Numbered from the stretch's first letter, positions 40,655 to 53,600 are shown. The stretch is 64,000 nt of DNA from Zonotrichia leucophrys gambelii (GCF_028769735.1 NC_088169.1:46909229-46973228), one strand, 5' to 3'. The notes: generated from the sequence alone by a model not told the origin. Numbers and translations are program-made.

Positions 40655-41641
40655 TATGGTATATGAAAATAGAAAACGTGCTGCATGCCAGATACCCACA
40701 AAAGCTGCTCACCCTCTCCTCTCTGCAGCTGGACAGAGGAGAAAAAAGGTTGAGATAAGGATGAGAGAACCTACCTATCAAATATTGTCACAGGCACTAT
40801 GTTTAGAGGTATGAGTTGAATTTATCAATAACATAATGACATCAGGATAATAAGCAAAATAAGTGCTTAAAAAACACCCTTCCTCCCCCCCCCCTTCCTT
40901 CCCAGCTCTCTCCTCCCCCAGTGGTGCAGGGATTGGGGTTATGCTCAGTTCATCACCCGTGGTTTTTCCTTCTGCTCAGGGAGACAAGTCATTCCCCTGC
41001 TGCACCGTTGGGTCCCTCCCATGGAAGACAGGTCTCCATTAACTTCTCCAGCGTGGATCCATCTCAAGAGCTACAGCTCTCCACGAACTGCTGCGGTGTG
41101 GATCACTCTTCCATAGGGTGCAGTCTTTCAAGGACAGGCTGCTCCATTAGGGGAGCAGATCCCCTCTCTCCTGTGGGCTCACAACCTCCTCCAGGTATCC
41201 AGTTGCTCCATCGTCAGCTCCTCCTCCATGGGCTGGGGGTGAATCTCTGCATCCCCACGGACCTCCTCTGCCTGCAGGGGCACAGCTGCTTCACCATGGT
41301 CTGCACCACAAGCTGCAGAGGGATCTCAGCTCCAGGGGCTGGGGCACCTCCTTTCCCCCTTTTTCCACTGACCTTTGTGCCTGCATGGCTGTTCTTTTCC
41401 CATGTTCTCTCTCTGCTCTTCTCTAGTCACAATTACAACTGCACAATCACTCTTTGTTTAGATTTCTTCTAAAATGTGTTATCACAGAGGTATTGCCACC
41501 ATTTCTAATTGACATTTCTGTCTATGGAACCACCAGGGATTGGCTCTGCTGGACACTGAGGAAGCTTCTAGTAATTTCTCATTGGAGCCATCGCTGTAAC
41601 TGCCCCGTTACCAAAACCCAAAGCCACGCAAACCCAATACA
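40655..41641 (-). mobile_element. Large avian ERV LTR (about 1 kb), copy A
   Basis: Read on the minus strand it starts TGTATTGGGTTTGCGTGGC and runs through blocks of GGAGCAG/TGGATC-type short repeats, then a purine-rich segment with a 10-G run (40885-40894 on the plus strand shows the C run). It ends with the CTGTCCAGCTG...GGGTATCTGGCATGCAGC region. This is the same family as 55457-56634, where the poly(A) signal fixes the orientation. The 3' end (plus-strand left end) is eroded and placed only to within about 10 bases. No internal retroviral genes are present. Confidence 0.85.
40921..41472 (+). other. 183-codon open frame antisense to the large LTR, not a host gene
   Basis: The translation is rich in Ser, Leu, Cys, Pro and His and contains LQGHSCFTMVCTTSCRG. 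A very similar string, LQEHSCFTMVCTRGCRG, occurs in the minus-strand frame of the second LTR copy at 55557-56105. Both frames are antisense to the LTR. The similarity therefore comes from the LTR family itself and not from a shared host protein. Predicted proteins of this sort are a known artefact in bird annotations, to my recollection. There is no signal peptide, known domain or splice context. Confidence 0.7.
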
Positions 41642-42013
41642 TCAGGATATAAAGTCACTTTAATAAATGACATATGTTTTGGAACTTGGGTGGTAATGTC
41701 ACCTTTAATGAAATACAAATGCTACTGAAAGTACATACTGTAATCATAGAATCCTTTTCTTACGGTTTGGTCTGACTCAACTGAAGCATCAAAGTCAAGA
41801 CAATTTGACAGTAACCAGATACCAGTTTATAGCCACCATTCATGAAATGATTGACTTGGAATTTCCAGGTGAAGGATTCTGTGTCCAGGTTTCATTTATG
41901 ATTATCTTGATGGTTGGATAAAAAAAGTGGTGTCAATCTCTCTGGAATTTATTCACTTCCATACTTAGATAAATCTTCATATACTAGATGTCTGGAACTA
42001 ATGCGATTGCCCT
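41642..42013. other. Short unique-looking spacer
   Basis: Nothing recognisable occurs between the large LTR and the tandem duplication. The phrase AATCATAGAATCC at 41742 resembles a CR1 tail, but the sequence after it does not continue as CR1. Confidence 0.6.
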
Positions 42014-42247
42014 GTAAACTCAAAATTTATACTTCTGTCTAGTAATCACAAACGATAATATTACAAGGAAAAAATCTAAAAGAGATGTTAAAAATCTTCT
42101 CTTCAATGCAGTTCCTCTAAACACTCAAGGGGTAAACTCAAAATTTATACTTCTGTCTAGTAATCACAAACGATAATATTACAGGGAAAAAATCTAAAAG
42201 ATGTTAAAAATCTTCTCTTCAATACAGTTCCTCTAAACACTCAAGGG
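42014..42247 (+). repeat. Recent 118-bp tandem duplication
   Basis: Copy 1 (42014-42131) and copy 2 (42132-42247) are head to tail and start GTAAACTCAAAATTTATACT. They differ by about two substitutions and a two-base deletion (AAAGAGATG against AAAGATG), apart from the junction base. Near identity points to a recent event. The unit is AT-rich, not a recognised transposon, and contains no useful open frame. Confidence 0.95.
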
Positions 42248-43979
42248 AAAGATTATTATTTTAATTTTCTGGGAATACAGTATAATCTAGAAATCATTTT
42301 TTAGTCAGTCTCTTGGCTCACATTAGATGTAGAACAAATGTTATTTTAAACATAATCTGCGACACTTAATTGCAAGTCCCTGTTCTGCCAGATATTTAAC
42401 CTTTTTTACATTTATTAACATTGTTCCTGAGAGGTCTATACAACCTGCAATCTCTCCATTATGCCATTATCTAAAAGGAAATCAGTAACACAAGTTTTGA
42501 TTATTTTCTTTTAAATATTATGAAATATTTTGCAAGAATATAGTGAAGCAAATGGGGAATATTACTTAACAATTCTGATACATTTTGAAAAAGGATATGT
42601 TAAAGAAAATGAGCTTGTAAAGAATTCTGTTTTGATGGGATGTCATAATAACATTTCTTAAGTAGTTCTTTCTCTTTCTCTCTGTTCAGTTGTACTTTAT
42701 TTTTAATTAATTAGAAGGGAGAAAATTCTACCAGAGCTTTAATATTAAAATTAAGTATTTATAATCTGGTAATGTCCTCAGGCAGATCCATCTGTAGGTC
42801 CAATTACCTTGTACTTAAATAATACGTCCTGAAAAATATGGATGCAGGATTTAATTTATACATACCAAAAAACATTCATTGAGCCCAAAAGGATACTAAT
42901 AAATCTCATCTTTCTGAGTGTGGGACTAATGATTGTCTTATTGATTTCTACTTAACAGAATCAATCATACTTTCAAGAGATTCCCCAACATTCCTTTTGG
43001 ATGCATAGATAAATTCAGGAATCCTGACTGTGTAGTTAAACTGTGTATATCAATACCTTTTCTTTAAAGTGATGATACTAAAAATACTGAAAGGCCTCTG
43101 GACTGCTGACATTACATTTTTTTTTAAGAATATACTGCAATACAAGGACTTCTGTGGAACAGAAGCTCAGATCAAGTTGGTCAGATCAAATCAAAATGAA
43201 AAGAGTATTAGAAGTCCTCACTGCTCACTGTTTTATCTCAGAGGTAGGTCTTTTCTTTCACCTCACTCTTGCTCTGCGTACAGCAATGTTTAGTGTCTTG
43301 CTGAGTAATGAATAATTCCAAGCAGTGCACTGGAGACCTCTGGAAACTGCCTGTGTATTGGCTCTGTCTCTTTATAGTGTGTCTGCTTCCCTTCTTGGTG
43401 TGGAGACTTCTGAGTCCTCCCATTCTGCTTCCTTCCCTCAGGAGAGGGCTGCTGCTCCAAAAAACTGTGTATTGATCCAATATATGGCAGTCAGCAGTTA
43501 GCAAGTGCATGACCTCACTCCCTCTGGCTGAGTTGCACCTTCCAGCAAAACACAGTTATGGCACAAGAGAAAACACAACAAACAAAAGATATGTTATTTT
43601 TCATTCTTAATGTGAGATAATTTGTGTGTATATCAAAATTTTTCAGTGCATGCATTAAATTTGTCACCAATGGAAATTTTCTGTCTCCTGACAAGACCAT
43701 CTCTTTCCTCACACCTGAAATTGAGAAGCACAAACACTGTTTAAAAAGAACTGATCACTGTGCTTGCATTGAAAGTATTCTTAATGTAACATAAAATCTG
43801 ATCATAATAATAGGATATGAAGTTAGAATAGACGATTATTTTAAAATTGTAACTTGGAAAAAAGATTCTTTAACTTCACTTTTCAAAAGCCCCAGCTTTT
43901 TAAAATATAAAAAAGTCACTTGTGTTTCCTTGAGGAAATGAAAGCCTAGTCAGAGTTTAACACAGAATTTTCTGTGTCA
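42248..43979. other. Non-coding DNA, no repeat family recognised
   Basis: AT-rich sequence with a slightly GC-richer part at about 43240-43560, where minus-strand open frames of 90 and 72 codons occur. The translations match nothing I recognise. No LTR ends or CR1 wording were found. Confidence 0.55.
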
Positions 43980-44269
43980 AGGCCCTGGAGGCAGCACCAG
44001 GCCTGGCTGCCCCTCCAAACCCCTTGCATCTCCCTCCACCCGGTCCAAAGCCTAGTGTCCCATGTCACCCCCCAGAAATATCAGCCCTGCCCCAGCAATG
44101 CCACAACAGGGCTGTCTCCAGCTTCCCTCTGCCCTGTCCTGCCCAGTTGAGCCAGGCTCTCCTGCAGATCCCAGCCCCGCCTTCACACATCCCCTGGGCT
44201 GTGCGAGGTGCCCAAAGGTGGGGCTGCTCCATTGCCTCACAGCTGTCCTGCAGCTGGGAAGGGCTGGAC
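43980..44269. other. GC-rich segment, unassigned (left of the inserted LTR)
   Basis: Composition jumps to C-rich (for example GGCTGCCCCTCC, CCAGCCCCGCC) with few CpGs. Open frames of 88-126 codons overlap on both strands, which reflects the low stop-codon density. A similar composition resumes after the LTR at 44653-44770, so a single GC-rich element or sequence of about 400 bp was probably split by the LTR. I cannot name it. An older LTR, a processed pseudogene or a conserved element are all possible. Confidence 0.4.
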
Positions 44270-44652
44270 TGTCACAGACATCTTTTGTGAAAAATCCTTT
44301 CTTGGGATTTTTCTCCCTTCTGAGAAGCTGTGGCCTCAGCAACAAAATGTAAACAATGGTTATCTGCTGCTGTGGAATGCAACAGGTGGATCCGTGATTG
44401 GTCTCGGATGGATGTTTGGATTTACTGACCATTCACAGCAGAGCTGTTCTTGCTTTCTGCTGGGACACAGATCTTTGTTATTCATTCTTTTCTGTTTTAG
44501 CTTAGCTAGCTTCTGAGAACTTTCCTTCTATTCTTTTTGGTGTAGTTATAATGTAATGTGTATATCATAAAATAATAAATCAAGCCTTCTGAACATGAGG
44601 TCAACATTCTCGTCTCTCTCTCACCCTGACGACCCTTGTGACCACTATCACA
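44270..44652 (+). mobile_element. Solo LTR, second copy of the 18.9-kb family
   Basis: It starts TGTCACAGACATC and ends ACTATCACA. The poly(A) signal AATAAA at 44574-44579 is followed by TCAAGCCTTCTGAACATGAGG, the same wording as in the copy at 18922-19310. GATCCGTGATTGG corresponds to the GATCCTGTGATTGG block of that copy. The middle region differs, so this is probably another subfamily. The flanks CTGGAC (44264-44269) and CTGGGA (44653-44658) are a possible imperfect 6-bp target duplication. No internal sequence is present. Confidence 0.88.
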
Positions 44653-44840
44653 CTGGGACAGACCCTGGTGGATGGGTCCTGCCCTTACATGGATAAGGTT
44701 GATCCCAATGGCCCTGAAGTTCCAGCACCAGGGAGCCAATGGCCCTCATGGTGCCTTGACACCAGTAATGTACCTGGGAAACAATTCAGAAAACACAAGA
44801 GAAATTATAGCTTCTTTGAAGCCAAACAAGTTATAGTAAC
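44653..44840. other. GC-richer continuation after the LTR, unassigned
   Basis: The phrases CTGGGACAGACCCTGGTGG and CCAGCACCAGGGAGCCAATGG continue the composition of 43980-44269 and fade into AT-rich DNA by about 44790. No family is recognised. Confidence 0.4.
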
Positions 44841-45335
44841 AGTAGAATCATAGAATTATTTAGGTTGAAAACCATAAGATCATCAGTTCCAAACATTAAT
44901 CCAGCTCTATCACGTTCACCACTGTCATGTCCCTGAGTGCCACACTCACAAATTTTTTGAGCTCTTCCAGCTATGATGACTCCACCACTTCCATGAAAAG
45001 CCTGTGCCAATGCTTGACAACCCTTTCTGCAAAGAAATTTTTCCTAATATACAATCTAAACCTCCCCTGACACAACCTAAGGACATTTCTACTCACCTTG
45101 ATTCTTTTTATCTGGGAGAAGATACTGACCCCCTCCTTGCTGCAACTTAGTTTCAGGTTGTTGTAGAGAGTGAGAAGATCCTTTTTAAACCCTCTTTTTT
45201 ACCAGGCCAAAACCCCCAGCTCTCTCAGCTGCTCCAGCACCTTCACCACTTTCTTGGTTTTCTCTGGACACACACCAGCACCTCAATGTCTTTCCACTAG
45301 TGAGGGGCCCAAAACTGGACACAGGATTCAAAGTT
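44841..45335 (-). mobile_element. CR1 LINE 3' fragment
   Basis: The element reads on the minus strand and its 3' tail is at 44844 (AGAATCATAGAATT, the CR1 end octamer). The blocks AAAGAAATTTTTCCTAATAT, AGCTGCTCCAGCACCTTCACC and GTGAGGGGCCCAAAACTGG are standard CR1 wording in reverse complement. The upstream end fades near CACAGGATTCAAAG. It is a 5'-truncated, diverged copy of about 0.5 kb. The 63-codon frames at 45170-45376 are CR1 noise. Confidence 0.93.
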
Positions 45336-46344
45336 TTTCTCTTTTTTGTGACCCATTCTAATGGACACTGTGCCACTTGAAAAGTTCATCTCTGAAACAC
45401 TTCATCTGCAGTGACTACTTCTGTGCATACTAACTAATTGGTGCAAAGTCAACAGTGCATCTTTTTGTCACCCCAATAGAAACCTCTACAGCTTGCTGCA
45501 ATATTTCAGCAATTACCTCCTGAGATATACTACATACTCAACTTTTGAATGAAATACAAATACAAATAGAATACTGCAAGGTTAGGTTGAGTATGACCAT
45601 TTCTGACTTTATTACAAGGTCCCATAACAATTATGCTTTTCTTCAGGTAATTTAATGCTCAAGGGAAGACATCAGCCAGAAAATAAATTTACAAGAATAT
45701 GAGAATAAGCTGCCATGCTTTAGGTTAAGACTATATTTTTCACTTGGATTCTGAATTTGGCAATAATCTCTCAACTTCAGAATTAAATAACTGTCTGAAA
45801 ATAGAATAACACAAAAATGAAATTAGAGCAATAAAATAGAAAAAAATTAAATTTATTCTTCTATGAGGAGAGAACTTATAAGTAGCACTTATAAACTTCA
45901 ATATTATTGTTTGTCACTAGTATTTGGAGAATATACGACATAATCAAACCATACATTTCAAAATTGTGAAGGAATTGAAACACTATCTAGATGATTGTGC
46001 TGTAGATATTTAAATCATTTTACCAGGTTTCTGGCTAGTATTTTCTGAAAACACTGCTATATAACACACAGTTTTTGAAAACATATTTATGGGGGTACAA
46101 CTATCATCACAAGCATTTGGTGTCCTAAACATTCAATAGTCTGCAGGTTTTCGTACCTCTCCAAAATGCCTATAGACTGTTGAGAATAAAACCCATATTT
46201 TTTGCACCAGATTAGAATTGCTGTGACTGCAAAACTCCTTCTGGTGCAATATAAACCTAGTTTTTATAGAGCTATCATCTTCCGAGTAGTACTTTTCTAT
46301 GACAAGTAAAACTTTCCCCAAAAAATCATGATGAAAATACAGAC
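45336..46344. other. AT-rich spacer between two CR1 copies
   Basis: No recognisable repeat or gene; the only open frame over 60 codons is on the minus strand at 46133-46321 and resembles nothing I know. Confidence 0.6.
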
Positions 46345-46812
46345 CTGTTGGAACAAGTTCAGGGGGCCACCAAGTTCAATAGAGGAATGGAACACCTTCT
46401 GTATTAAGAGTATTGGGAGAATTGGGTTTTTTCAGCCTGGAAAAGAAAATGTTTAAGAGTGGCCATATTGCAGTCTTCAATACCTGAAGGGAGCCTGCAG
46501 GAAGATGAAGAGACTATTTACTGGGGCATGTAGTGACAGAGTGAGGGGAAATGGCTTAATACTACCAAAAGAGAGTAGATTTAGGTTATATATTAGGAAA
46601 AAAAAAAATTCTTTACTGTGAGGGTGGTGAGACACTGGAACAGGTGGCCCAGAGAAGTTGTGGATGGCCCATCCTTGGAAGAGTTTAAGGCCAGGTTGGA
46701 TGGAGCTCTGAGCAAGCTGGTCTAGTGACATGCGTCCCTATCACCAGCAGGGAGTGGGAGTGGAACCACGTGATCTTTAAGGTCCCTTTCAATCCAAACC
46801 ATTCTATGATAC
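46345..46812 (+). mobile_element. CR1 LINE 3' fragment
   Basis: Plus-strand CR1 wording includes GAGTGAGGGGAAATGGCTTAA, TATTAGGAAAAAA, GTGAGACACTGGAACAGGTGG and CCCAGAGAAGTTGTGGATGG. It ends CAATCCAAACCATTCTATGAT, the CR1 terminus. The element is 5'-truncated with scattered indels, and is convergent with the minus-strand CR1 copy at 47475. Confidence 0.94.
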
Positions 46813-47474
46813 TAGCATAACATTTTTTAAAACTCCAGAGTTCCAGTAATCCCTTAAGGAATGTTCAACTATTATAATCTTTCCCCTTACAAACACAAGT
46901 AAGTTACCATTTGCATAAATTAGCAACTATTCAAAGAAGAATACAGTCTGCTGTAAACATTGCAGACAACCAAGTATGATCAATAATTGGATTTTGCTGC
47001 TGACTTGAAAACAAAGAGGTACTTGTGACCATTATAATTCCTTAACATTCATAAATGAATATGAGGCTAATGTCTCCTACTGTGATCTGTAACAATGAGG
47101 CTCTTTAGGTTTTTGTTAAAGAAATATCCTTTTGGAAAAGAATTACATCTTATGCAAGTATGCTTATGACTGGATTACTATAGTGAAAAATATTCTTTTT
47201 TTTTTTCCCTTTTCTGGATAAGATATTTACAGTTAAATAACATAAATAAGTAGAGCTGGTCCTAAGCAGACAAAGACATATAATTTCCATCCTGGTTCTA
47301 ATATCTATTTTAGAAAAGTGAAAAGCTCAAAAATCATAACATTTCTGCTAGGAGGTATTCACCATACAACATTTCTGGTCAATCATCAGCCACTTAGAAA
47401 ATTGGTTAAGGTGGTTGAGATCAACAAACATGAAACTAGAGGCTTAAATGGGAGATATTACCTGTCTGTGCTTC
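46813..47474. other. AT-rich spacer, nothing recognised
   Basis: Unique-looking sequence with a short T run near 47196. No gene or repeat family was seen. Confidence 0.6.
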
Positions 47475-47612
47475 TCACAGAATCAAAGAATAGTTAAGTT
47501 TGGAAGGGACATCTGGTTCATTTGGTTCAACTTCCTTGCACAAGTTGTATCACCCAGAGCAGGTTGTATAGGAACATGTCTAGATGGCTTTTCAACATCA
47601 CCAGGAAAGGAA
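47475..47612 (-). mobile_element. Short CR1 LINE 3' terminal fragment
   Basis: The reverse complement of a CR1 tail is visible: TCACAGAATCAAAGAATAG, then TTTGGAAGGGACATCTGG, CACCCAGAGCAGGTTG and AACATCACCAGGAAAGG. Only about 140 bp of the 3' end are present. Confidence 0.88.
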
Positions 47613-50600
47613 ACTGTGTAGTGACTGTGCAGTAAACAGTGTTAAGATGTTGTCCTATGATCTCCATAATTGTAAATTACAATGCTGAGCACAGTTTTTG
47701 TGGAAATTAATATGCAGCCTGTGTAGGCAGCAGAATAAGAGTTTAAAATCATAATTGCATATAAATCTGAGTTCTAAGGTCCAGGTTATAAGTAATGAGT
47801 TACTGGTAAAAACAAGAGTTAAATAATGATGCAAAAATTTTAGTTGCTAGGATTTGATCCTGTTTCTTTCATGTTGTCTCATTTTCTGCTCACTTTTTTC
47901 CTGTTTTCATCTCTGAAATAAAGTAAAAATGGAAGTTTCTATATTTTTTTTTTTCTGAAACAGTTAATGAATTCCTTATACTACAATGAAACAGATCTGG
48001 TGTATGTCACTGGAAAGCACATGGCACATGGATACATGGATTATATTTAGGTGCATGTGTCTTTTCTGTAAGCCTCACTCACTCTGCTCACCTCCATCAA
48101 ACCAGTGAAATAATGCATAACACTGGAGTTGTTAATAATGTGAAAACTCAATCCTCATGTTTTGTCATCCTGACATATCAAAAAATCTGTTGACACCTCT
48201 GTGTGACACACAGGTTCCCATGCATGCTAAAAAGCCTGCTGGCTTGTGGAATGTATTCTACCCTACGCCTGAGTTTGGCTGCAGACCAGAGATACTGAGT
48301 GATCTCTGTTTCCTCTGGAGATTAATCTGTTAGTCTTGCCAGGCTTTGCTCAACTCACTGGGGCTGCAAAGCATTCAATTCAAAACTGATGGAATTTCAT
48401 ACATGCTAAACTTACCTGGCCAGTGAGTCATTAAAGTACCTTTTATTTCTGAATAGATTGCAATCACCAGTTCCACTCTATTGGAAAAGGGCTAAAAATA
48501 TAGGAAACAAAAAAAAATTGTATTGGGTTATTTGACGTCTTTCATCTGAAGTCTGAATTATTGGTAAGAACAAAATGTTAAAGGAATTCAATAAGAGGGA
48601 AAATAACCAGAATTATTTTGTGACCTCTCCCTGACACAAAGTTATTTGCATTTTTATTTAAGAGTAACCAGACAAAGAAAAGGAAATTTTAGAGCACCTT
48701 TTTTTCTAGTTTCATATTACTTTGATACATATGCACCCAATGCATTGTCAAATTAACAGCTTGTTTATAAACTGTTGTATTTTTTGTTAATCTTGTGATG
48801 AATCATCATTGAATCTCTCTTTTTTCTCTATTTTCTCCACATATACTATTGAACGTATTCTCATGTTCTGTACTAGAACTTATGTCTGGTGGGGAAACAG
48901 AATATTATTCTGACAGTGGATGTTTCTTGTTTAGAGCATGATAATTGCTGTTATAGTATCCAAATTCTATATTCTCATCCATTATATTTTATTTGTGACT
49001 TAGATTTATTTTTCCTTGTTGATACTTGGGTTTTTTTGGTCTTAATACTGCACCTATTATTTGAACACACAACCTTAGAAGTCTGTTTTATACATCTAAG
49101 TCTACTCATTTTAACCTTAGAAAGTGTATAATTATTTTGATCTTCATGAAGTTTTCATGTTTTAGGATCAAAACATTAATTTTTGATAAGAATCAAATTA
49201 AAACTTCTCAAAATAAGATACTGGAAAATTTTACAGGTAAAATAATTTTTTCTGCAAGCCAAATGGTCACACTTTTACTTGAAAAACCAAAAACTTCTCT
49301 CTGCAACACACATTTACCATGTAGCATAATGCTGTGTTTGAACATATTTTAATTTATATAACTCTTCTGAAATGCAAATATGAAAATTAGTTATGTAGTT
49401 GTGTCTGAAATAAGGCACCATATTAGCTACAATGAATGATTGTGATTATATTTTAATTATTAAATACTAATAATGTTCTAATAAGCATAATTTTAGATTT
49501 TAGTTTTTTAAGGCTGTAAAGGCAGGAAATCCTGATAGAAGAAAAGAGAACTAAGCAGGGTGCAAAAAGGATAAATATGTTAAAAAACGAGCAGAATTTA
49601 AAAATAAGGAATTTAATGACTGAAAATTTTGGCTCAGCTTATGAAGAGTCACAGAGCAAAATGATTTGCTGTGTAAGTAAGCATTTGCAATATGCACAAG
49701 TAGCATGAATTTGGAATTTACCATGAAAGATCTAATTCACTGTAAATAAGTAGAAGAACATGTATATGAAGGCTAATTAATTTAACAGTTAAATATCTGT
49801 TTGGGTAGAGTGCCTGGCAATAAACTCAATAACTGTTCAATACAATACATCCCCTGATGCCTCTCAATACAATATGATACATCTCCATATGCTTTCCAGC
49901 ACTAGCCATTCCTTCTCCCTTGACTCAATTCCTTCCTGTATTTTTATGAATATTTAAATTGCTAAGGTGCAAATAACAGACAATGTTTATTATTTTAAAG
50001 TGTGTCTTATTGTCATCCTTGTAGCTTACTTTGCAGTAGTCTATTATTGCTTTATTTTTCAGTGATAATGATGTGCTCCCATTAGGAGCAACCTTCTATA
50101 TAAATTATTTTGTCTGCAGACTCTCTTTAACCTAAATATTGATGAATTTAGCTTCTGTAAGCTCTGGTTAAAATTTCAGCAGCAAGTTAAGGGAGATAAA
50201 CTGCCTCCATTCACTAGATTATAATGATTTAATTTCCTCATGAAATAAAAATTTCCTGCAGGAGATGTCAAGGAACATGTAAAAGCATGTCAGAAGAGGG
50301 CTGCTCTGTCCTCATCTTTCAAGGGTTAATTGTGTGGAAATTGAATGAAAACAATTTTCATCACTCACAAAGATTCATAAGCTTGTATATCCTTGACACC
50401 ATTTTGAGGCACCCATAACAGGGAGCCAAAACTTTCTGGAGTTCGGTTACCTAAAGTAGGCATTTACTGATGTTTGAGGGGTTAGAGAGAATGCAAGACC
50501 TGTGGAAAGGAATGGCATGTTTGTCAGTAGACCTATGAGTGATTTCTGGTTTTTAGTCCAGCCATTGGAGCCATGCACAAAACCTTTTGTTATGCCAAAT

Positions 50601-53600
50601 AGTATAGATTTCCATGTGTTGGAAACTGAAGGAAGCTGTACATTTAGGAAGCTTGATTCAGTTTTTCTTTTCCTTTTTTACCCCTCTTTAATTGTAAGGT
50701 AGCTAAGAATGGGTGCCAAAATGCTTTTTTATTATAACAGATGGGATGAAGAAGTAACTCTGGAACATGGGTACATGGTGATAGATGAAGACCAAAGAAT
50801 AGGAACAAAAGCTGAGTTCCTGACAGTTTAAATTGCTCAGGTGGCTGTTTACTCCTTGGATCCATTTTGAACTGCTCCAAAGCACTCTATCCAAGCAAAT
50901 TTGCTTATAAATAGTTCTGTACTTAATCCACTACCTATGCAGAATCACAACAAGAGCAAAACCAAACCATTTTTACGTAAGATAATTATTTCCTGACATT
51001 TTGAAAATCATTGGTCAAGGCATCCTTCAGATTCTTCTTTATTCTCTTTCTCTTGGGGATTCTGGCATGCAATTTGGAAATAAATTAAAACTGACAGTAT
51101 TTATCAAATAATTAATATTTTACTTGCGAATAACATGTATCATGTAAAAAAATATTAATTTTGGGCCATTCTGCCTGAGAAGCTCCATGTCAGATCTATC
51201 CTGTGGAAAGATATCAGCCTGCAAGTAAAAATTGGAAAACACCAGCCTACAGGAGTCTAGGAATGAGAGCAAGGAAAGAACTTCCATATTCTTTATTGAT
51301 TTTGCTCTTTCTCATTCATCAAAAGGGAATAGGGTAACACAGCTTTCAGCACTTAGCACTTGTCATTTCATTAAATTTTCTACACTTTCTCAGAGTGGGA
51401 AGAGGAGATAACACAATGTTGAAGGTAGAAAATACTGAAGACGGACTCTATGTGTCTCAATCTCCAAGAAGATCCAGGAGAAGACAGAAAGAAAGTGCAT
51501 GAATCCAGTAATGGACCCAGGACAGAGAGTAAAAGGGAGTATCCTGAGGCAAAAAGCTTGGAAAAAAAGGTGAGAATAGCTGAGTGGAACAAGGCTTAGA
51601 TGGGAAAATAAGTTAAAATATATGCTAAGAGTAGGTCAGTGTGGTGTCAAGTAGATTTTACAGGAGTTTGAATAAGCTTTAGAAGCTGAAAGAGTGCACC
51701 TGTGTGTGTGTGTAGAATAACACAGAAACTGGGAGATGCAATCTGGAAGGAATTTGAGAGAGAAATACACTGAACAATGACTTATTGGTAACTTCAAGGG
51801 AAAAAAAAAGAAAAAAAACAAACAGAAAAAAGCCAACCCATCTCTATTTCAATGTAGCACATTTTTTAAGGTTTATTGTAGGGAATAAGTTCTCCACCTT
51901 CAAACATCCACAAAAATCACTCCAGGTATAAATTCCAAATACATGCTAGCTATCTTGTCTCAGTATGAAGTCTATCATTCACAAGGTGACTCAACTGAGA
52001 TGTCTATACATGCATATCTGTGCAATTTGAAAATCTGAAGGGTATTTGGCAGTCTTACAAGTGACTGACAGATATGAGAAAGGATATGCAAAGGGATATG
52101 TGTTCTCCTGAAACAGCAAAAGCAGACCAAAGAGGAAAACCTCATCATCACACATTCATCAGTGGACACTTACAGTTTCAGTCATCTGCATCCTGCTGAA
52201 GAGATACTCCATTCAATTATTCAGTTTTTAGGAAGAGCTAACAGCTCTGCAGCTTTCCCCTGTATGAGTGAGGGTGGGGCACAGCCTTCTATATGAAGTG
52301 TCTAATGACATTGAGATACACTTGTAAATCCATCCTGGATTCCAGATGCCAATGCAGACAAGCCTATGACTTCCAGGGATATGTCTCATGAGCTGAGACC
52401 TCATGCAGCCTGAGATATTTCAGACCTGTAAGATACTTAAGACCTGTATTTAGTAATCACAGTCAGTTACCAAAGCTCCACTGAGCTGGACTTTTAAAAT
52501 TAGTTCCAAGCAGTGGATTAGATCTGCACTTTTATGTACATGTGAAATTAATGCTATTTCAGATTCCAGAGACCAGTCCATTCTTCACAGCCCTTGTTGC
52601 CAAAAGGCATAGCCAAAGCTTGTATTTAAGTGTCTTTTTTTTTTCCTCTAAGCTGTTAGAATGCAGCTCAGTGGTTTGGATTTTTTAAATATGAAAAATC
52701 AGATCATGTCTCTCAAAATAAATTCTAAAGCAGAGGATAATATATCTGGGCCTTTGTTTCTTGCATGCACATTGGAGAGAGTAAAGTGTACTTATCTCAG
52801 AAGGATGCCATTACCATGCATTCATTAGTGTTTAATGTTGCATATTATAGTAAAGGGGACATGGAAAAATTCCAGTAGGAATTATTCCTGTTTTCTGAAT
52901 CTGCTTTGAATATTGTGCCATAAATAAGGCATATGTTTATCGGGGAAAAGAAAGGAAATTATTGAGTTGTTGCATTCTAAGTAAGCACGGCTGGTTCCAT
53001 ATACAAAATGATGCTGACAGCTTCTAAGAAAAGCATATGAGGGGATCTCATTACAGACCATATGTACATGGAGGGATCAAATTAATGTTATAAACAGAAC
53101 TTTAATTTTAACTTCTTTACTTTTGAGAGTGATTGACTTTCTAACACATAAAAAGAGTCTTTTGACCTGACTTTTGTAAGTCTCTAATGTTACTTAATTT
53201 AAACTGGGCTGCTAAAGTCTGTTTTAGAAACCCACAACTACATAGATTAACTCTGGCTGTGTCACAGGCAACACTCCTACATTATTTAAAATTGTTTAAT
53301 GTACAAAAATTGCAGAAATTGGTCTTTTCGTATTTTCTTTTGACACTAATGGACTGAAAGACATCTTTTGAAGTTCATGTTTATAGCAAAATTATCTGCT
53401 CTTAGCCATCCAGTTCTAATGCCCTATTAGAAATTCAAAGGTCCTACAAGTTTCTTCAACTCAGCAGACAAGTCCCTTTTATGTACTGAACTTCTTGATG
53501 TTGCAGGACACCTCCTGACAGCAAATTCTTTTGTACCACTGCTCTTGTCATCCTCTTCCCATTCACACTGGCCATAAAAATCTCTCAGTCCTGCAGGCAC

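Noticed and set aside
41742..41800. AATCATAGAATCC as a possible CR1 tail
   Set aside because: The following sequence does not continue with CR1 wording, so the match is too short.
44052..44516. Overlapping 88-126 codon frames on both strands
   Set aside because: They run across the junction between the GC-rich segment and the solo LTR. A real gene would not ignore that boundary.
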